Source of the DNA: CAYXZO01 sp964469505
GTDB taxonomy: Bacteria; Fidelibacterota; UBA8477; JABMPR01
Reading direction: 5' to 3'
NCBI GenBank assembly: GCA_964469505.1
Contig: CAYXZO010000016.1
Span: forward strand, 1 to 43,915
Length of the DNA: 43,915 nt
Positions 26,551-35,709 of the stretch are shown here, in pieces; position 1 is the first letter of the stretch; each line of letters begins with the position of its first letter. The position numbers and the translations under genes were made by a program. A model generated the notes under the pieces. It ran no database searches, was not told the origin of the DNA, and saw only the letters and a list, made by a program, of their open reading frames with translations.

Positions 26551-29304
26551 TCATCGTTCTGCCTTTCCTTCCAGGGCCACGCGCAGCAAGGTGCCCAATA
26601 TCACCACCGTAGCCACAAAACAAGCCCCCACTCCAATGAAGGCCGCCATGCCAGCGGAGCCCAGTCCCCGATAAGTGGCGAATTTCAACGAGCCGAAAGC
26701 TAACATGGTGGTAAGGGTGGTGAGCATGATGGCGCGCCCGGTGGAAGAGAAAACGGCCCGAACGCTATGACTGGGATCAACCAGCATGCGGTGGATGATA
26801 TGTACTCCGTCATCAATACCGATACCTACGATCATGGGAATGATCATAACATTGACGATGTTAAACTGCATGCCGGTCAAGTGCATAATACCCACCGTCC
26901 AGACCAACGCCGCAGCCAGGGGAATCATTCCCAGGAAAGCCAACTTCAACTTCTTAAAATCCGCCAGTAGCAGAAGAAAGATAAGTCCCACTGCAATCAG
27001 GGTGGCTCGCTTACCATCCTGAGCCACCAAAGGCACCAGCAAATTGAAAATAGGTGGCATTCCCGTGGAGCGGGGGCTGATATGGTCCGCATGTTGGCAG
27101 AAGCGTTTTAAAAACTGTAAATCCCATACGTTGGCCCGTGGGAAGATACTTATCAGGAAAGAATCTCCCGATTTGCCCACCATTTGTAAACGCAAGTTTA
27201 GCGGCAAATCCCGCAAGCGGATAGGAGTGGGATCGGCCATGGCCACTACCCGGGCGCGATATCTGGGCATCAGGCTTGCCTGCCAAACTGCCAGCCCGGC
27301 TGGATCGGTATTGTTCTCCACCAGAGCAATGAGACGTGAAAGACTTCCATGATAAATATCCGTGCCCAGCACTTCTTTCAATTCACTGATCAACTCTTTT
27401 TCTTCCACCGACATCTCTTCTTCCGGCACCTGAGCCACGCCAGTGAGAAAAGCACTCTTTAAAAACACCTTATCCTGGCCGCCGCTGAAGGCCAGATCCT
27501 GCAATTCCATGATGTTGTCTTCCAGCCGGTACAACTCCTGCAGCCAGGCTTCCCGCTCAGTGGCAGTAAAGCGCAATGGTGGAATGGGTTGTTGGGCCGC
27601 CCGCCGGATGGAAAAAACCAACTGGGCTCGGCGCATCTGTTCCCGCGGCGGCGGCAAAAATTCGGTAATGCTCTGTACCATTCCCACCGTGCTCATATTC
27701 TTCGCTATCCGGGTCAAGCTGTCAGCTTCCGCTAAACTGGAGGCCGTCACCAGGGCGAAGTCGGAGCTGATGTCGAAACGGTCAATGAGTACATCCTGCA
27801 TCTTGATGGAGGTTAAACCCTCCGGCTCCATATTTAAATAGTTGTAATCCATGGTGATGTGGCTGCCTTCCCACCCCAGCCACAGGGTCAACAGCACCAG
27901 GAAAACTGCTGCCGGTTTGCGGTTGCGATCCATAACCTCCGCCATTTTACCCAGGCGGTGAAAACGCAAATCGCGCGGCGAACGGCTCTGGGTGTATTTC
28001 TTGCCCGTCAGTCGATCGTACCAAACCAGCAGCAAGGGGAGAACGGTAAGGGAAGCCGCCATGGTCATTATGATGCCTACTCCCAGCACCAGTCCCAATT
28101 CCCGCATCCCTTGTGTGGTGGAGATGACCATGGTGAGAAAAGCCGCCGCGGAGGTCAGGGCGCCGGTGATAATTCCACCACCGGAACGTTTGAGGGTGTA
28201 CCGCAAGGCGGTCTCCAGATCATCGCCGGCCTGGCGGCGTTCCGTGAATAGAGCGATGACGTGAATGGAGAAGTCGATTCCCAGACCAGCTAATAGGACT
28301 GCCATCATGGAAGTCATGATGTTTAACGAGCCCACCAGCACCCAGGCTAGTCCCATGGCCCAGATAATGCCGATAACTAGGGTAATAAGCGCCAGCAGAG
28401 GACTACCCAGCATCCGGAAGGAGATCATGAACAACACCACAATGGCCACCAGCGCCAGGATGGTTATTATCATGCTGTCATTCATGACCGCTTGATACTC
28501 ATCCCGGGTAAGCACAATAGAGCCGGTGGCTCCGGTCTCCACGTGATACTTGGGAGCCAGCCTGGCCAGTACGGCGTCCAGAGAATCGCTGGCCAACAAA
28601 CTCTTCTCCACATCCAGCATGGTAAAAGTGGGATGGATCTGGATGACCATAGTGCGCCGGTCCCAGGACAGATAGTAGGGGTCGCCGATGGTCAGGGCGT
28701 CAACTGCTGACTGGACGGCTAGGCTATCTGAAGGATTTTGCAGCCCCCGGAGATTAGCATTGACCCACCGATCCAGCTGATCCAGAAAGCGCAAGGCCCC
28801 CATTTCTTTTTCTCGAGTGGAAATACGGGTCTCACTTTGGGTGTATTCCTGTTCCAGAGCGTCGTTGATTCCCCGGGTCAATTCCACCAGGCTGGTAGGC
28901 GTGAAAATCGGTTTCAATTTCTCCAGATCTTCGGTTTTCATGAGCATCAACCCGTGACGCTGGATGAAATCAGTGGGCAGGCGGTAATCCACGGCCTTGA
29001 TCAGTGGTTTGAGGGTGGGTGTATTCAGGGCGGGCATCAAAGCCTCAGCGAAGGCCTTCAGATTCTCTTCCGACCCCTGGGCCACCACGATCATGGTTGA
29101 AGCGCCATCGTATTCCTTGATGATCCGATTCAGTTCCAGCACCTTGGGATGGTCCTTGGGCATTAGGTTGGTGTAGGACATTTTCAGTTCCAACCGTTCG
29201 GCTAAGAATCCGGTGAGAATTGTGAAAAGCAAAATGGTGACCGCCACCAGCCAGGGTTTTCTCACCGTTGCGAGTGCCAGCCTATCCAGCAGTTTTTCCC
29301 GCAT
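26551..29304 (-). CDS. MMPL/RND-superfamily lipid exporter
   Basis: 917 residues with the RND internal repeat: helix 1 (about 17-35), a periplasmic loop to about 275, helices 2-6 (to about 430), then a second helix-loop-helices block. Each half carries the membrane Asp of a proton relay: D344 in GLGIDFSIH, and D831/D832 in GIGIDDGVH. It is the MMPL/HpnN-like type (hydrophobe export) rather than AcrB. The ATG overlaps the stop of the hydrolase (TAATG), with AAGGAGG nine bases upstream. Partner genes upstream (LolA-like, barrel) suggest transfer of a lipid or hydrophobic compound to the outer membrane. Confidence 0.93.
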   Translation of the reverse strand: MREKLLDRLALATVRKPWLVAVTILLFTILTGFLAERLELKMSYTNLMPKDHPKVLELNRIIKEYDGASTMIVVAQGSEENLKAFAEALMPALNTPTLKPLIKAVDYRLPTDFIQRHGLMLMKTEDLEKLKPIFTPTSLVELTRGINDALEQEYTQSETRISTREKEMGALRFLDQLDRWVNANLRGLQNPSDSLAVQSAVDALTIGDPYYLSWDRRTMVIQIHPTFTMLDVEKSLLASDSLDAVLARLAPKYHVETGATGSIVLTRDEYQAVMNDSMIITILALVAIVVLFMISFRMLGSPLLALITLVIGIIWAMGLAWVLVGSLNIMTSMMAVLLAGLGIDFSIHVIALFTERRQAGDDLETALRYTLKRSGGGIITGALTSAAAFLTMVISTTQGMRELGLVLGVGIIMTMAASLTVLPLLLVWYDRLTGKKYTQSRSPRDLRFHRLGKMAEVMDRNRKPAAVFLVLLTLWLGWEGSHITMDYNYLNMEPEGLTSIKMQDVLIDRFDISSDFALVTASSLAEADSLTRIAKNMSTVGMVQSITEFLPPPREQMRRAQLVFSIRRAAQQPIPPLRFTATEREAWLQELYRLEDNIMELQDLAFSGGQDKVFLKSAFLTGVAQVPEEEMSVEEKELISELKEVLGTDIYHGSLSRLIALVENNTDPAGLAVWQASLMPRYRARVVAMADPTPIRLRDLPLNLRLQMVGKSGDSFLISIFPRANVWDLQFLKRFCQHADHISPRSTGMPPIFNLLVPLVAQDGKRATLIAVGLIFLLLLADFKKLKLAFLGMIPLAAALVWTVGIMHLTGMQFNIVNVMIIPMIVGIGIDDGVHIIHRMLVDPSHSVRAVFSSTGRAIMLTTLTTMLAFGSLKFATYRGLGSAGMAAFIGVGACFVATVVILGTLLRVALEGKAER

Positions 29305-30521
29305 TACGATGGCCCTCCTTGGGTTTTAAGGGAGTCAAACCAAGCTCCTACCTGGAGCATTACGGGTAATAAAGCGGTTTGATGGTCGGCTTGCGGAATG
29401 GGGACCAGCGAAACCTCGGTGGCCCCCCGGGCGCGGAGGGAATCATAAGCCGTTACAGAATTAAAATAGGGTACCGTGCTGTCCGCCGTGCCGTGGAAAA
29501 AGCGGGTAGGCACTTGGGGAGCCCAATCCAGGGGAGAATTCTCTCGCAGGGCCTGGCGGAAAACGCTGTCTCGCCCGCTCAGGAAATCGGCTACAAAGGA
29601 ACTATCCAGCAGCCGATCCAGATAAGGAGTAAGAGCGGCATCGATCTCCGACATCTCCTTAGTGCCATCCAGTAGGTCCGGAATGCGGGAAGCATACGGC
29701 TCTTGAAAAATCTGGTCAATACGGTGCCAGCCGTAAATGTTATCATAGGCGTAAAACAAATAGGCCAGATAACCGGGATGCTCGTAATAGTCTCGACTGG
29801 AAAGCAGATATTCCGCTGTGGCCTGCAGATCGTAAGGTCCGGCACAGGGGGCCGAAGCGGTAATGGGGATTTCGCTGGCGTACCGCATTTCAAGTTCGCG
29901 CTGGGCCGCCAGAGTCACGAATCCGCCCTCCGAATAACCCACCAAAAACAACTGTCCGTTCAATTCGATGTTTTCCCGCCGAGCCACCTCCTGGGCGGCT
30001 TTGATAAGATCAACCACGGGGGCCGCCTCAGCCGGAGCGTAGAGGTAAGGATGCAAATCAGTGGAAATACCCAGCCCCAAATAATCCGCCGCTATGGTCA
30101 CATAGCCGAAGGCAGCCGTTACCAGCGCCTGGGGAGCGTAGAACATGGGGTTGTAATAACCCGACGAAAGCCGCCGAATTTCGGTGCCATGTTGAATGCT
30201 AACCAGCGGCCAAGATCCGGTAGCTGCCGGGGCCGCCAGAATTCCGGAGACCGTAACCACGTCTCCCTGGGGAGTAGTGGTAGTGTATAAAACCCGGTAC
30301 ACTTCTACGTCATATTTGGGCTGGATAGAGTCAGGGAATTCGATAAAATCCATGATAAACTGCACGCTGCTGGTGGGGTAGGTGAAAAACAGGCTGTCAC
30401 TAATCAGGCCCCCGGGTTGGGCTATTTCGGATTCGGAGTCGAACAAGCCGCAGGCGCTTAAGCCCGTGAGTATCAGCAAAACAAACCACCTGCTGCAGCG
30501 ATTAATACTTTTCACCTGCAT
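29304..30521 (-). CDS. Alpha/beta-hydrolase lipoprotein (secretory-lipase-like)
   Basis: 405 residues from ATG 30521 (GAGG five bases upstream; preferred over the ATG at 30545). The lipobox LTGLSAC gives lipidated Cys24. The alpha/beta-hydrolase triad is visible: nucleophile S197 in VGYSEGG, the Asp in GTADSTVP and the His in ADHQTA; IQHGTE supplies the oxyanion region. The overall order fits secretory lipase-like or feruloyl-esterase-like families. It is anchored in the periplasm or at the outer membrane. Within the cassette it could trim or remodel the exported lipid. Confidence 0.9.
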   Translation of the reverse strand: MQVKSINRCSRWFVLLILTGLSACGLFDSESEIAQPGGLISDSLFFTYPTSSVQFIMDFIEFPDSIQPKYDVEVYRVLYTTTTPQGDVVTVSGILAAPAATGSWPLVSIQHGTEIRRLSSGYYNPMFYAPQALVTAAFGYVTIAADYLGLGISTDLHPYLYAPAEAAPVVDLIKAAQEVARRENIELNGQLFLVGYSEGGFVTLAAQRELEMRYASEIPITASAPCAGPYDLQATAEYLLSSRDYYEHPGYLAYLFYAYDNIYGWHRIDQIFQEPYASRIPDLLDGTKEMSEIDAALTPYLDRLLDSSFVADFLSGRDSVFRQALRENSPLDWAPQVPTRFFHGTADSTVPYFNSVTAYDSLRARGATEVSLVPIPQADHQTALLPVMLQVGAWFDSLKTQGGPS

Positions 30522-30569
30522 TCTCTCCTCTCTATAAAACTGCATTCGGGATAAAGTCCAAACTTCATA

Positions 30570-31799
30570 TCAGAAGTAAGCTTTCAAACGTAAGCGTAAT
30601 TGATAATCGAGCATCCCAAACTCTGTTCCCCGCGGCCCTTGACCTATCATCCAGATCAGCTGCCAGGTGGTGGAGGCCAGATCCATCTGGATGCTGGGAC
30701 TGAGTAGCCAGCTGTTATCATCCAGGTCAGCGATTATAAAGCCACCTACCTGGTAATCATGCCAGGGAGCCAACAAATTGAGGAATAGGTAGTTTTGATG
30801 ATAACTGTGGATTTCCCGATTGAAATAACGCATGCCGTACAGCAGATCGTAATAATCACTGGCGGGAGCACCAGTCCCGTTGTAGAAATATTCCACTAGC
30901 CAAGAAGTGCCGCCGGAGGTAGTGTAGTCCCAGCCTAAAAGTCCTTCCATGTAATCCCCGGCAAAAGCGGGGTTGTCGTAAAAGCGGTTCCAGGCTAGTT
31001 CGCCATGCCAACCCATGCCTAAAAGCTCACCGGAAAAAGAAGCACCCAGCATTTGCCGCTGGAGTTCATGTTCCAAAGGCACAATACCTGATATCGGTCC
31101 CAATCGGACTATCTCCAACGTGCTGAGACTCCAGGGTAGTTGATGATATTGCAGCGCCACGTCGAAGGATCCCAGACCAGTCTTAATCTGGCAATACCGT
31201 CCTGTCTGCGACCAGGATTGGCCCGGTCGTACGACCGCCGTAAACCTGGTGCGTAAACCCAACTGTAAGTCATTGCGCACCGCCGTGATACCCGTCTGTT
31301 CGTAAGCAGGGTCTAAAACATCTTTGTAATTGAACAAATCGGTGGGATTCCAGGCATATCCACTGCCGAACGAAAGTTGCTGTTTCCCCAACGTGAGGCT
31401 CCAGCGCCCGCTTTCCCAGGTCAGGTAAAAATTATCGAGGTAAATTGAATCACCATAACTGTAGGCGGCTGTCATTAAAGTTTGAACTGGATCGGAACGC
31501 ACCTCCCAGACGTTGCCGTTCAACCATAGACTATCCAGGACGAGAAATTCGCCCAGTTGAAGGGAAGTATGCCCCCAATAACGAAGCATATTGACGTTGG
31601 CCCCTAGATGGAGCCGCTCATCCGGGCGGCTTTCAAAATCAAGACGCAGCTTATGGTAACCGATGAGATAACGGGAATGGGGAAGCTGGTAGAAATCAGC
31701 ATTGGATTCGAAAGAGCCGAACCAGGTAGGTTGCGCCGTCAAATACCAGGGATAAAGCAAACACAAGACGGTCGAAAGCCGCAGCAAAACCAATTTCAT
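30570..31799 (-). CDS. Outer-membrane beta-barrel protein
   Basis: 409 residues. A signal peptide ends near LTAQ (about 22). The remainder is made of alternating amphipathic strands rich in Tyr, Trp and Leu with short turns (for example WSLTLGKQQLSFGSG and NDLQLGLRTRF), and it ends in Phe (RLKAYF), the BAM recognition residue. The layout resembles DUF1302-like porins that accompany MMPL and LolA-like genes. The start overlaps the LolA-like stop by four bases (ATGA). Probably the outer-membrane exit or receptor of the cassette; the exact family is uncertain. Confidence 0.8.
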   Translation of the reverse strand: MKLVLLRLSTVLCLLYPWYLTAQPTWFGSFESNADFYQLPHSRYLIGYHKLRLDFESRPDERLHLGANVNMLRYWGHTSLQLGEFLVLDSLWLNGNVWEVRSDPVQTLMTAAYSYGDSIYLDNFYLTWESGRWSLTLGKQQLSFGSGYAWNPTDLFNYKDVLDPAYEQTGITAVRNDLQLGLRTRFTAVVRPGQSWSQTGRYCQIKTGLGSFDVALQYHQLPWSLSTLEIVRLGPISGIVPLEHELQRQMLGASFSGELLGMGWHGELAWNRFYDNPAFAGDYMEGLLGWDYTTSGGTSWLVEYFYNGTGAPASDYYDLLYGMRYFNREIHSYHQNYLFLNLLAPWHDYQVGGFIIADLDDNSWLLSPSIQMDLASTTWQLIWMIGQGPRGTEFGMLDYQLRLRLKAYF

Positions 31800-32536
31800 T
31801 TACGTAACCCTTGTTCGGTGAATTCATAAGGTTTGAAAGTTACATTGTAGGTAATCGATTCCACTTCCATGGAGGTCTCGCTGCCGGTCTGCAGATTACG
31901 CATTACTAATTTGAAAGCGGTTGGATAACCATCCACCTCGCGGATATCGAGAAAGTCCAATTGTTTTAGCGGTAGATTGTCTTTATCGAAATACAGAATA
32001 CGCACAGGATAGGTGTCGGAAGCTCTTAGATATGCCACGATGCGACCGTACAGGGGTTTGCGACCGCGGCGAGGCTTGAAGACAAGTAAGTGCACTGGTG
32101 TTCCCTGGAGGGTACTATCGGGCCCTCGCTGGTAAACGTAATCCCGTTCCCAGGAACGGTTACCGCCCAGGTCTTCGTAAGTAAAATCGCTGTTCTCGAA
32201 ATTCTGGCGGCGGGCGTGGGAGGCTAATTTCCGCACCCGTCGGGTACGGGGATTGTAAAGCCAGATTTCGTCAGCCCAATCCCGGAGTAGTAATGCCATC
32301 CCCCGGGTGCGGGCCGGTTCTAGGTAACGGAGCAAGGTATGACGGCCGCTGTCGGTAGTGGCGTAAACGTATCTCAGGCGCCGCTTGCGCCCCGAACTGG
32401 TGCGAATGGTTTGGATGGTGATCCCTCTGCTGCTGGGGGGTGAGGTCACGCGTAACATGGCCCGATACAATTCTGCGGCGTTTTGAGCCGGTAAAACCCA
32501 AGGCACGAGCAGTAATAATCCCCAGAAACGTTTCAT
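31796..32536 (-). CDS. LolA-like outer-membrane lipoprotein-sorting protein
   Basis: 246 residues. A signal peptide (about 1-18, ending PAQ) is followed by a LolA-like half-barrel: RYLEPARTRGMALLL, DEIWLYNPRTRRVRKL, the highly typical ENSDFTYEDLGG, and late YPVRILYFDKDNLP. This is the LolA_like family found next to MMPL/RND lipid exporters, distinct from housekeeping LolA. It should carry a lipid across the periplasm. GGGAGG lies seven bases before the ATG, and it is 16 nt after the TetR gene. Confidence 0.92.
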   Translation of the reverse strand: MKRFWGLLLLVPWVLPAQNAAELYRAMLRVTSPPSSRGITIQTIRTSSGRKRRLRYVYATTDSGRHTLLRYLEPARTRGMALLLRDWADEIWLYNPRTRRVRKLASHARRQNFENSDFTYEDLGGNRSWERDYVYQRGPDSTLQGTPVHLLVFKPRRGRKPLYGRIVAYLRASDTYPVRILYFDKDNLPLKQLDFLDIREVDGYPTAFKLVMRNLQTGSETSMEVESITYNVTFKPYEFTEQGLRK

Positions 32537-32552
32537 AACAGAACCTCCCGGT

Positions 32553-33167
32553 TTATAACGAACGCCCTTCAGCCTGTTCCCCTAGCATGAGTTGCAAAGT
32601 GATCCGCTCTAATTCCTGGTAATCCAAGAGATCGGGAATCAGGAGGGAGTAGAGTCCCACTCCATCGGTGATTGCCATGAAAATAATAGCCACCTGCCGG
32701 GGGTTGAGGCTCAGGCCTCGGCTTTGCAGGACCTGTTCAATCAATGGTTGCAGAAAGTTCAAAAAATGTTCATACACTTCTCGAAGGGGATTAGAGGCGG
32801 CATTGAAATGGGAACGTCGACAGGCCTGAGCCCAGATTTCGGTCAAGAGTAAGGTCACTTCCGGTGGGCTCTCCTGGAGTATTTTAAAAGCATAGTGCAT
32901 TATACTGCGCAATTGCTCCGCCGGAGTCTGTCCCGGCTGCAATAGGGCCGTGGCCCGTTCCAGCATTTCCAGGAAATAGTTTTCCAGCAGTGCATCAAAC
33001 AGCGCTTCTTTACTGGGGAAATATTCGTACACCGTGCCTTTAGCTACCTCGGCCAGACGAGCCACTTCCGCGATGGTTCCTTTGTGCAACCCCTCCCGGG
33101 CGAACACCTGGAGGGCGGCCTGCAGGATGCGCCTTCGTTTTTGTTCCGATTTAGGTAAGGCTGCCAT
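32553..33167 (-). CDS. TetR-family transcriptional regulator
   Basis: 204 residues. N-terminal TetR helix-turn-helix (about 10-55) with the usual RILQAALQVFAREG, TIAEVARLAEVAKGTVYEYFPSKEALF pattern; the C-terminal ligand domain is all-helical and resembles the AcrR/FadR-like types. First gene of the MMPL cassette; an inverted repeat lies 25 nt before its ATG, over the promoter, so autorepression and control of the whole cassette are likely. A lipid or hydrophobic effector would fit. GAGGAG stands 14 bases before the ATG, rather far. Confidence 0.94.
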   Translation of the reverse strand: MAALPKSEQKRRRILQAALQVFAREGLHKGTIAEVARLAEVAKGTVYEYFPSKEALFDALLENYFLEMLERATALLQPGQTPAEQLRSIMHYAFKILQESPPEVTLLLTEIWAQACRRSHFNAASNPLREVYEHFLNFLQPLIEQVLQSRGLSLNPRQVAIIFMAITDGVGLYSLLIPDLLDYQELERITLQLMLGEQAEGRSL

Positions 33168-33191
33168 GGACTTGTCAGTAGCTCCTCATAA

Positions 33192-33209
33192 TGACCGACC
33201 GTCCGGTCA
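33192..33209. promoter_or_regulatory. Probable TetR operator
   Basis: An 18-bp interrupted palindrome, TGACCG-N6-CGGTCA with perfect 6-bp arms, lies between the -10 element and the TetR start. The half-site shape matches operators of TetR-type repressors. Binding just after the -10 would block transcription start. Confidence 0.7.
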
Positions 33210-33237
33210 ATTATAGCTCCCTCGGGACGCAAAACAA
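33210..33237 (-). promoter_or_regulatory. Sigma-70-like promoter of the TetR-MMPL cassette
   Basis: On the minus strand a consensus TATAAT (33215 to 33210) has TTGTTT 16 nt upstream (33237 to 33232). It leads directly into the palindrome at 33192-33209 and then the TetR gene. Confidence 0.65.
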
Positions 33238-33619
33238 ATGTTTTTTAATTAAGGGAAATCGGAGGAAAGGAGACCGGATTAAAATAAAAAGCTGAAAGAA
33301 AAACCACTTGTTATCCTGCGACACTCTGCGCTGTTCCGCGACCTCTACGGTTCAAAAAGACGGTAGTCAGCCGCAATTATTCTTTTCCGCGGTCAGAAGT
33401 CGACCGTCGGTAGTTTATCATTTGGTGTCCCTTGCGTCCCGTGAGAGAGGAGAAGAATTGTCCATCTTTATAACTCGGAACTCACCCTTCACCTTCCCCT
33501 TTCGAGCGGGTTGTAATGCCTAACGCCGCCCCAGGCGTCATCTTTCTTACAAAAAAGAAAAAACAGCGTGTCGTATTATAGGGTCTCAGGCCATTGATAT
33601 TTGCGCGGAGACGCAATTG
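33238..33619. other. Non-coding interval with possible degenerate dispersed repeat
   Basis: No gene is supported here. The part at about 33308-33365 (CTGCGACACTCTGCGC, then CGACCTCTACGGTTC) and the part near 33423-33445 (GTGTCCCTTGCGTCCCGTG) look like worn copies of the short 'CTCTGCGTCCTCTGCGGTTC'-type intergenic repeat seen in many bacterial genomes. An imperfect hairpin (TAACGCC / GGCGTCA, 33521-33539) lies before an A-rich run. Confidence 0.3.
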
Positions 33620-34219
33620 CTACAAATCTCGCCGTAGGCGAAAAAAACGAAAACACCGCCCGCCCAACACCACCTCGCTAGAACTTACTTCCCGAAAACC
33701 GGTCCGCTGGTAGAGCCACAGCGCCGGGCGATTATCGCTTTCCACATCCAATTCCACCCGTTCCAGGCCGGCCTGGCGGGCCAGACGGCAGGCATGTTCA
33801 ATCAGAAGTTTTCCATATCCCTGCTTGCGGTAAGGAGCAGCCACCACCAATTGGCTTATGTAATACCCACCGGGTACGCCAAAACCGGTGGCCCCGGCGG
33901 CGGCTAAAAAGCGAGGTAAGCGCCGAATAAATTCCCCTTTCAAACTACTGAGGGTTAACCGACCCGTGGGGAGAATTTCCCTCTTGCGCTGGGCCTCAGT
34001 AAACCCTAGGAGAAATCCTACCCGCTGCCCCTGGTGTACCAACCACCAGGCGTGCCTATGGGAAAACAGATTGCGGGAGTGGCGGAACCACTGTTTCAGG
34101 TAGGAAAGAATTCTAGGACCGTACAAAGCGTAGAAGAAATCGGGCCCCGCCGCGAGAATGAAGCGCGCCGCTTGGGGCGCATCTTGGGGTAGAGCAGGTA
34201 GGATATTATACTCAACCAT
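33620..34219 (-). CDS. GNAT-family N-acetyltransferase
   Basis: 199 residues. The acetyl-CoA-binding core of the GNAT fold is clear: LVVAAPYRKQGYGKLLIEHA (R/Q-x-x-G-x-G/A pattern), then NRPALWLYQRTGF, the usual helix 4 and strand 7 ending. The N-terminal half carries an unusual Arg/His-rich region (FRHSRNLFSHRHAWW) that may bind the acceptor. It starts three bases after the glycosyltransferase stop, so co-translated. Acceptor unknown; a sugar amine is possible given its neighbour. Confidence 0.9.
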   Translation of the reverse strand: MVEYNILPALPQDAPQAARFILAAGPDFFYALYGPRILSYLKQWFRHSRNLFSHRHAWWLVHQGQRVGFLLGFTEAQRKREILPTGRLTLSSLKGEFIRRLPRFLAAAGATGFGVPGGYYISQLVVAAPYRKQGYGKLLIEHACRLARQAGLERVELDVESDNRPALWLYQRTGFREVSSSEVVLGGRCFRFFRLRRDL

Positions 34220-34222
34220 GGA

Positions 34223-35065
34223 TCAGTCTAAATCCCGCAACAGCGCAGCATAGCGCTCCATTTTATCAAAGTACTCAGTCGCTCGCTGTTGCAAGCCTCG
34301 CTTCCGGGCCCCCTGGGCCACGATCCGGCACTTGCGCACCAACTCTTCCAGCAGCGCCCGCCGCCAGGGAAGAGGTAAATCAGCCTGGAGCTGCTTCTCC
34401 ATAGCCCTGATCCGAAAGCGATCCATCACCGGCACACTGCGGCTTAACTGGTCAGGATGTCCGCCGTAGCGCGTCAACAGTAAGCGGGGCAAAAAACCGA
34501 TCTGGAAACGGTGGGAAATCCGCAACCATAGATCGTAATCCTCACAGACCGGCAATTCTTCGTCGAACAATCCCACTTCCTCCAGCACTGAACGGTGGAT
34601 AAGAACCGCGGAAGGGCTCACGATGCACAGCGGCAGACAGGCTTGAAATATCCAGCCCCCCTGTTTCCGATGCTTCTTCATGGGATTCACCCGCACGCCG
34701 TTGCGGATCCACACTTCGTCACACTGGCTAATGAGCAGGTCAGGATGTTCCTCATGATAACGTACCTGCTCCTCCAGTTTGGTGGGGTGCCATTCGTCAT
34801 CGGCGTCCAGAAATGCCACCCAAGGGGCCGTGCTAGCCTGTATCCCGGTGTTCCTGGCGGCGGAAACTCCCCGCCGCCCAGCGTGTCGCAGTACGGTTAT
34901 CCGTTCCCCAAAAGTCTCCCGTAAAACAGATGCCGTACCGTCATCGCTGCCGTCATCCACCACGATCACTTCCACCGGCGGATAGGTTTGGACCAGCACG
35001 GAGCTTACAGCTCGCGTCACCAATTCCCGTCGATTGTAGGTGGGGATGATCACTGCGATTTCCAT
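34223..35065 (-). CDS. Family 2 glycosyltransferase (GT-A)
   Basis: 280 residues from ATG 35065 (GAGG six bases upstream; the GTG at 35086 is less likely). N-terminal GT-A fold: VIIPTYNRRELVTRAV, the nucleotide-binding VVDDGSDDG (36-44), SAARNTGI, and the metal-binding DADD (87-90). The later CEDYDLWLRIS region carries the usual acceptor-side Asp/Glu. No membrane helix. It transfers a sugar from a nucleotide sugar to an unknown acceptor, probably for a surface glycan. It lies between the nucleosidase-like and acetyltransferase genes in a compact set. Confidence 0.92.
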   Translation of the reverse strand: MEIAVIIPTYNRRELVTRAVSSVLVQTYPPVEVIVVDDGSDDGTASVLRETFGERITVLRHAGRRGVSAARNTGIQASTAPWVAFLDADDEWHPTKLEEQVRYHEEHPDLLISQCDEVWIRNGVRVNPMKKHRKQGGWIFQACLPLCIVSPSAVLIHRSVLEEVGLFDEELPVCEDYDLWLRISHRFQIGFLPRLLLTRYGGHPDQLSRSVPVMDRFRIRAMEKQLQADLPLPWRRALLEELVRKCRIVAQGARKRGLQQRATEYFDKMERYAALLRDLD

Positions 35066-35082
35066 AGAATTCCTCGTTAGAA

Positions 35083-35709
35083 TCACAGCCAGCGGCGAAG
35101 GTATGGAATCAAGTCTTCCTGCAGTTCCCGTCCCAAGCGACGGTAGTTCTGCCGGAAAGTCCGCAGGGCCTCATCATCACCGCCGTCGGTTATGATCCGC
35201 AACGTAACCAGTTTCAAACGCCGCTGTTTACAATATTCGGCCACCGGATAGGCTTCCATGTCCACCGCTGCAACCTTTCTCTTTTGCAGCGTCTCGCGCT
35301 CCCGGTCCGACCGCAAAGGCCGATCCACCGTCCATAATAATCCTTGCTCCACCACCTTGTCTTGAAACCCCAGGGAAAGTAGCTCTCCGGCTTCCCATGC
35401 GGGAGGCTGCAGAATGGGATTGTCGCTGTATCCGTAACGGGTCGCCAGGATCAGATCCCCCGGTTTCAGGCCGCGGTTCACGCCGCCGGCGAAGCCGGTG
35501 AGCAGAATGCGCTCCACACCGGTGGCTGGCATATTCTCCAGAGCCTGTTTTACTTTACGTCCGCCGACGCCGGTACGCAGCAAAAACAGCTGTGCAGATA
35601 GCCGATTCCACAAGGCTCCCCCGGCCAAAATGCGTTGCTCCCAGGGCAACAACTTCTCCAGCAGCAGGTTTGACTCAGCGCTCAAAGCAGTTATCACCAA
35701 CAACCCCAT
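35083..35709 (-). CDS. Nucleoside phosphorylase-like protein (MTA/SAH nucleosidase or HpnG-like)
   Basis: 208 residues, PNP/UDP phosphorylase superfamily. Visible parts are the N-terminal ITALSAE strand, TGVGGRKV, LTGFAGGV, GDLILAT, the purine/ribose site AAVDMEA (147-153) and TDGGDDE (174-180) with the catalytic-type Asp. The shape fits MTA/SAH nucleosidase, futalosine hydrolase or the HpnG phosphorylase of hopanoid synthesis; the short length and EAYPVA motif do not decide. No hopanoid or menaquinone gene is adjacent. It is divergent from ppdK. Confidence 0.8.
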   Translation of the reverse strand: MGLLVITALSAESNLLLEKLLPWEQRILAGGALWNRLSAQLFLLRTGVGGRKVKQALENMPATGVERILLTGFAGGVNRGLKPGDLILATRYGYSDNPILQPPAWEAGELLSLGFQDKVVEQGLLWTVDRPLRSDRERETLQKRKVAAVDMEAYPVAEYCKQRRLKLVTLRIITDGGDDEALRTFRQNYRRLGRELQEDLIPYLRRWL

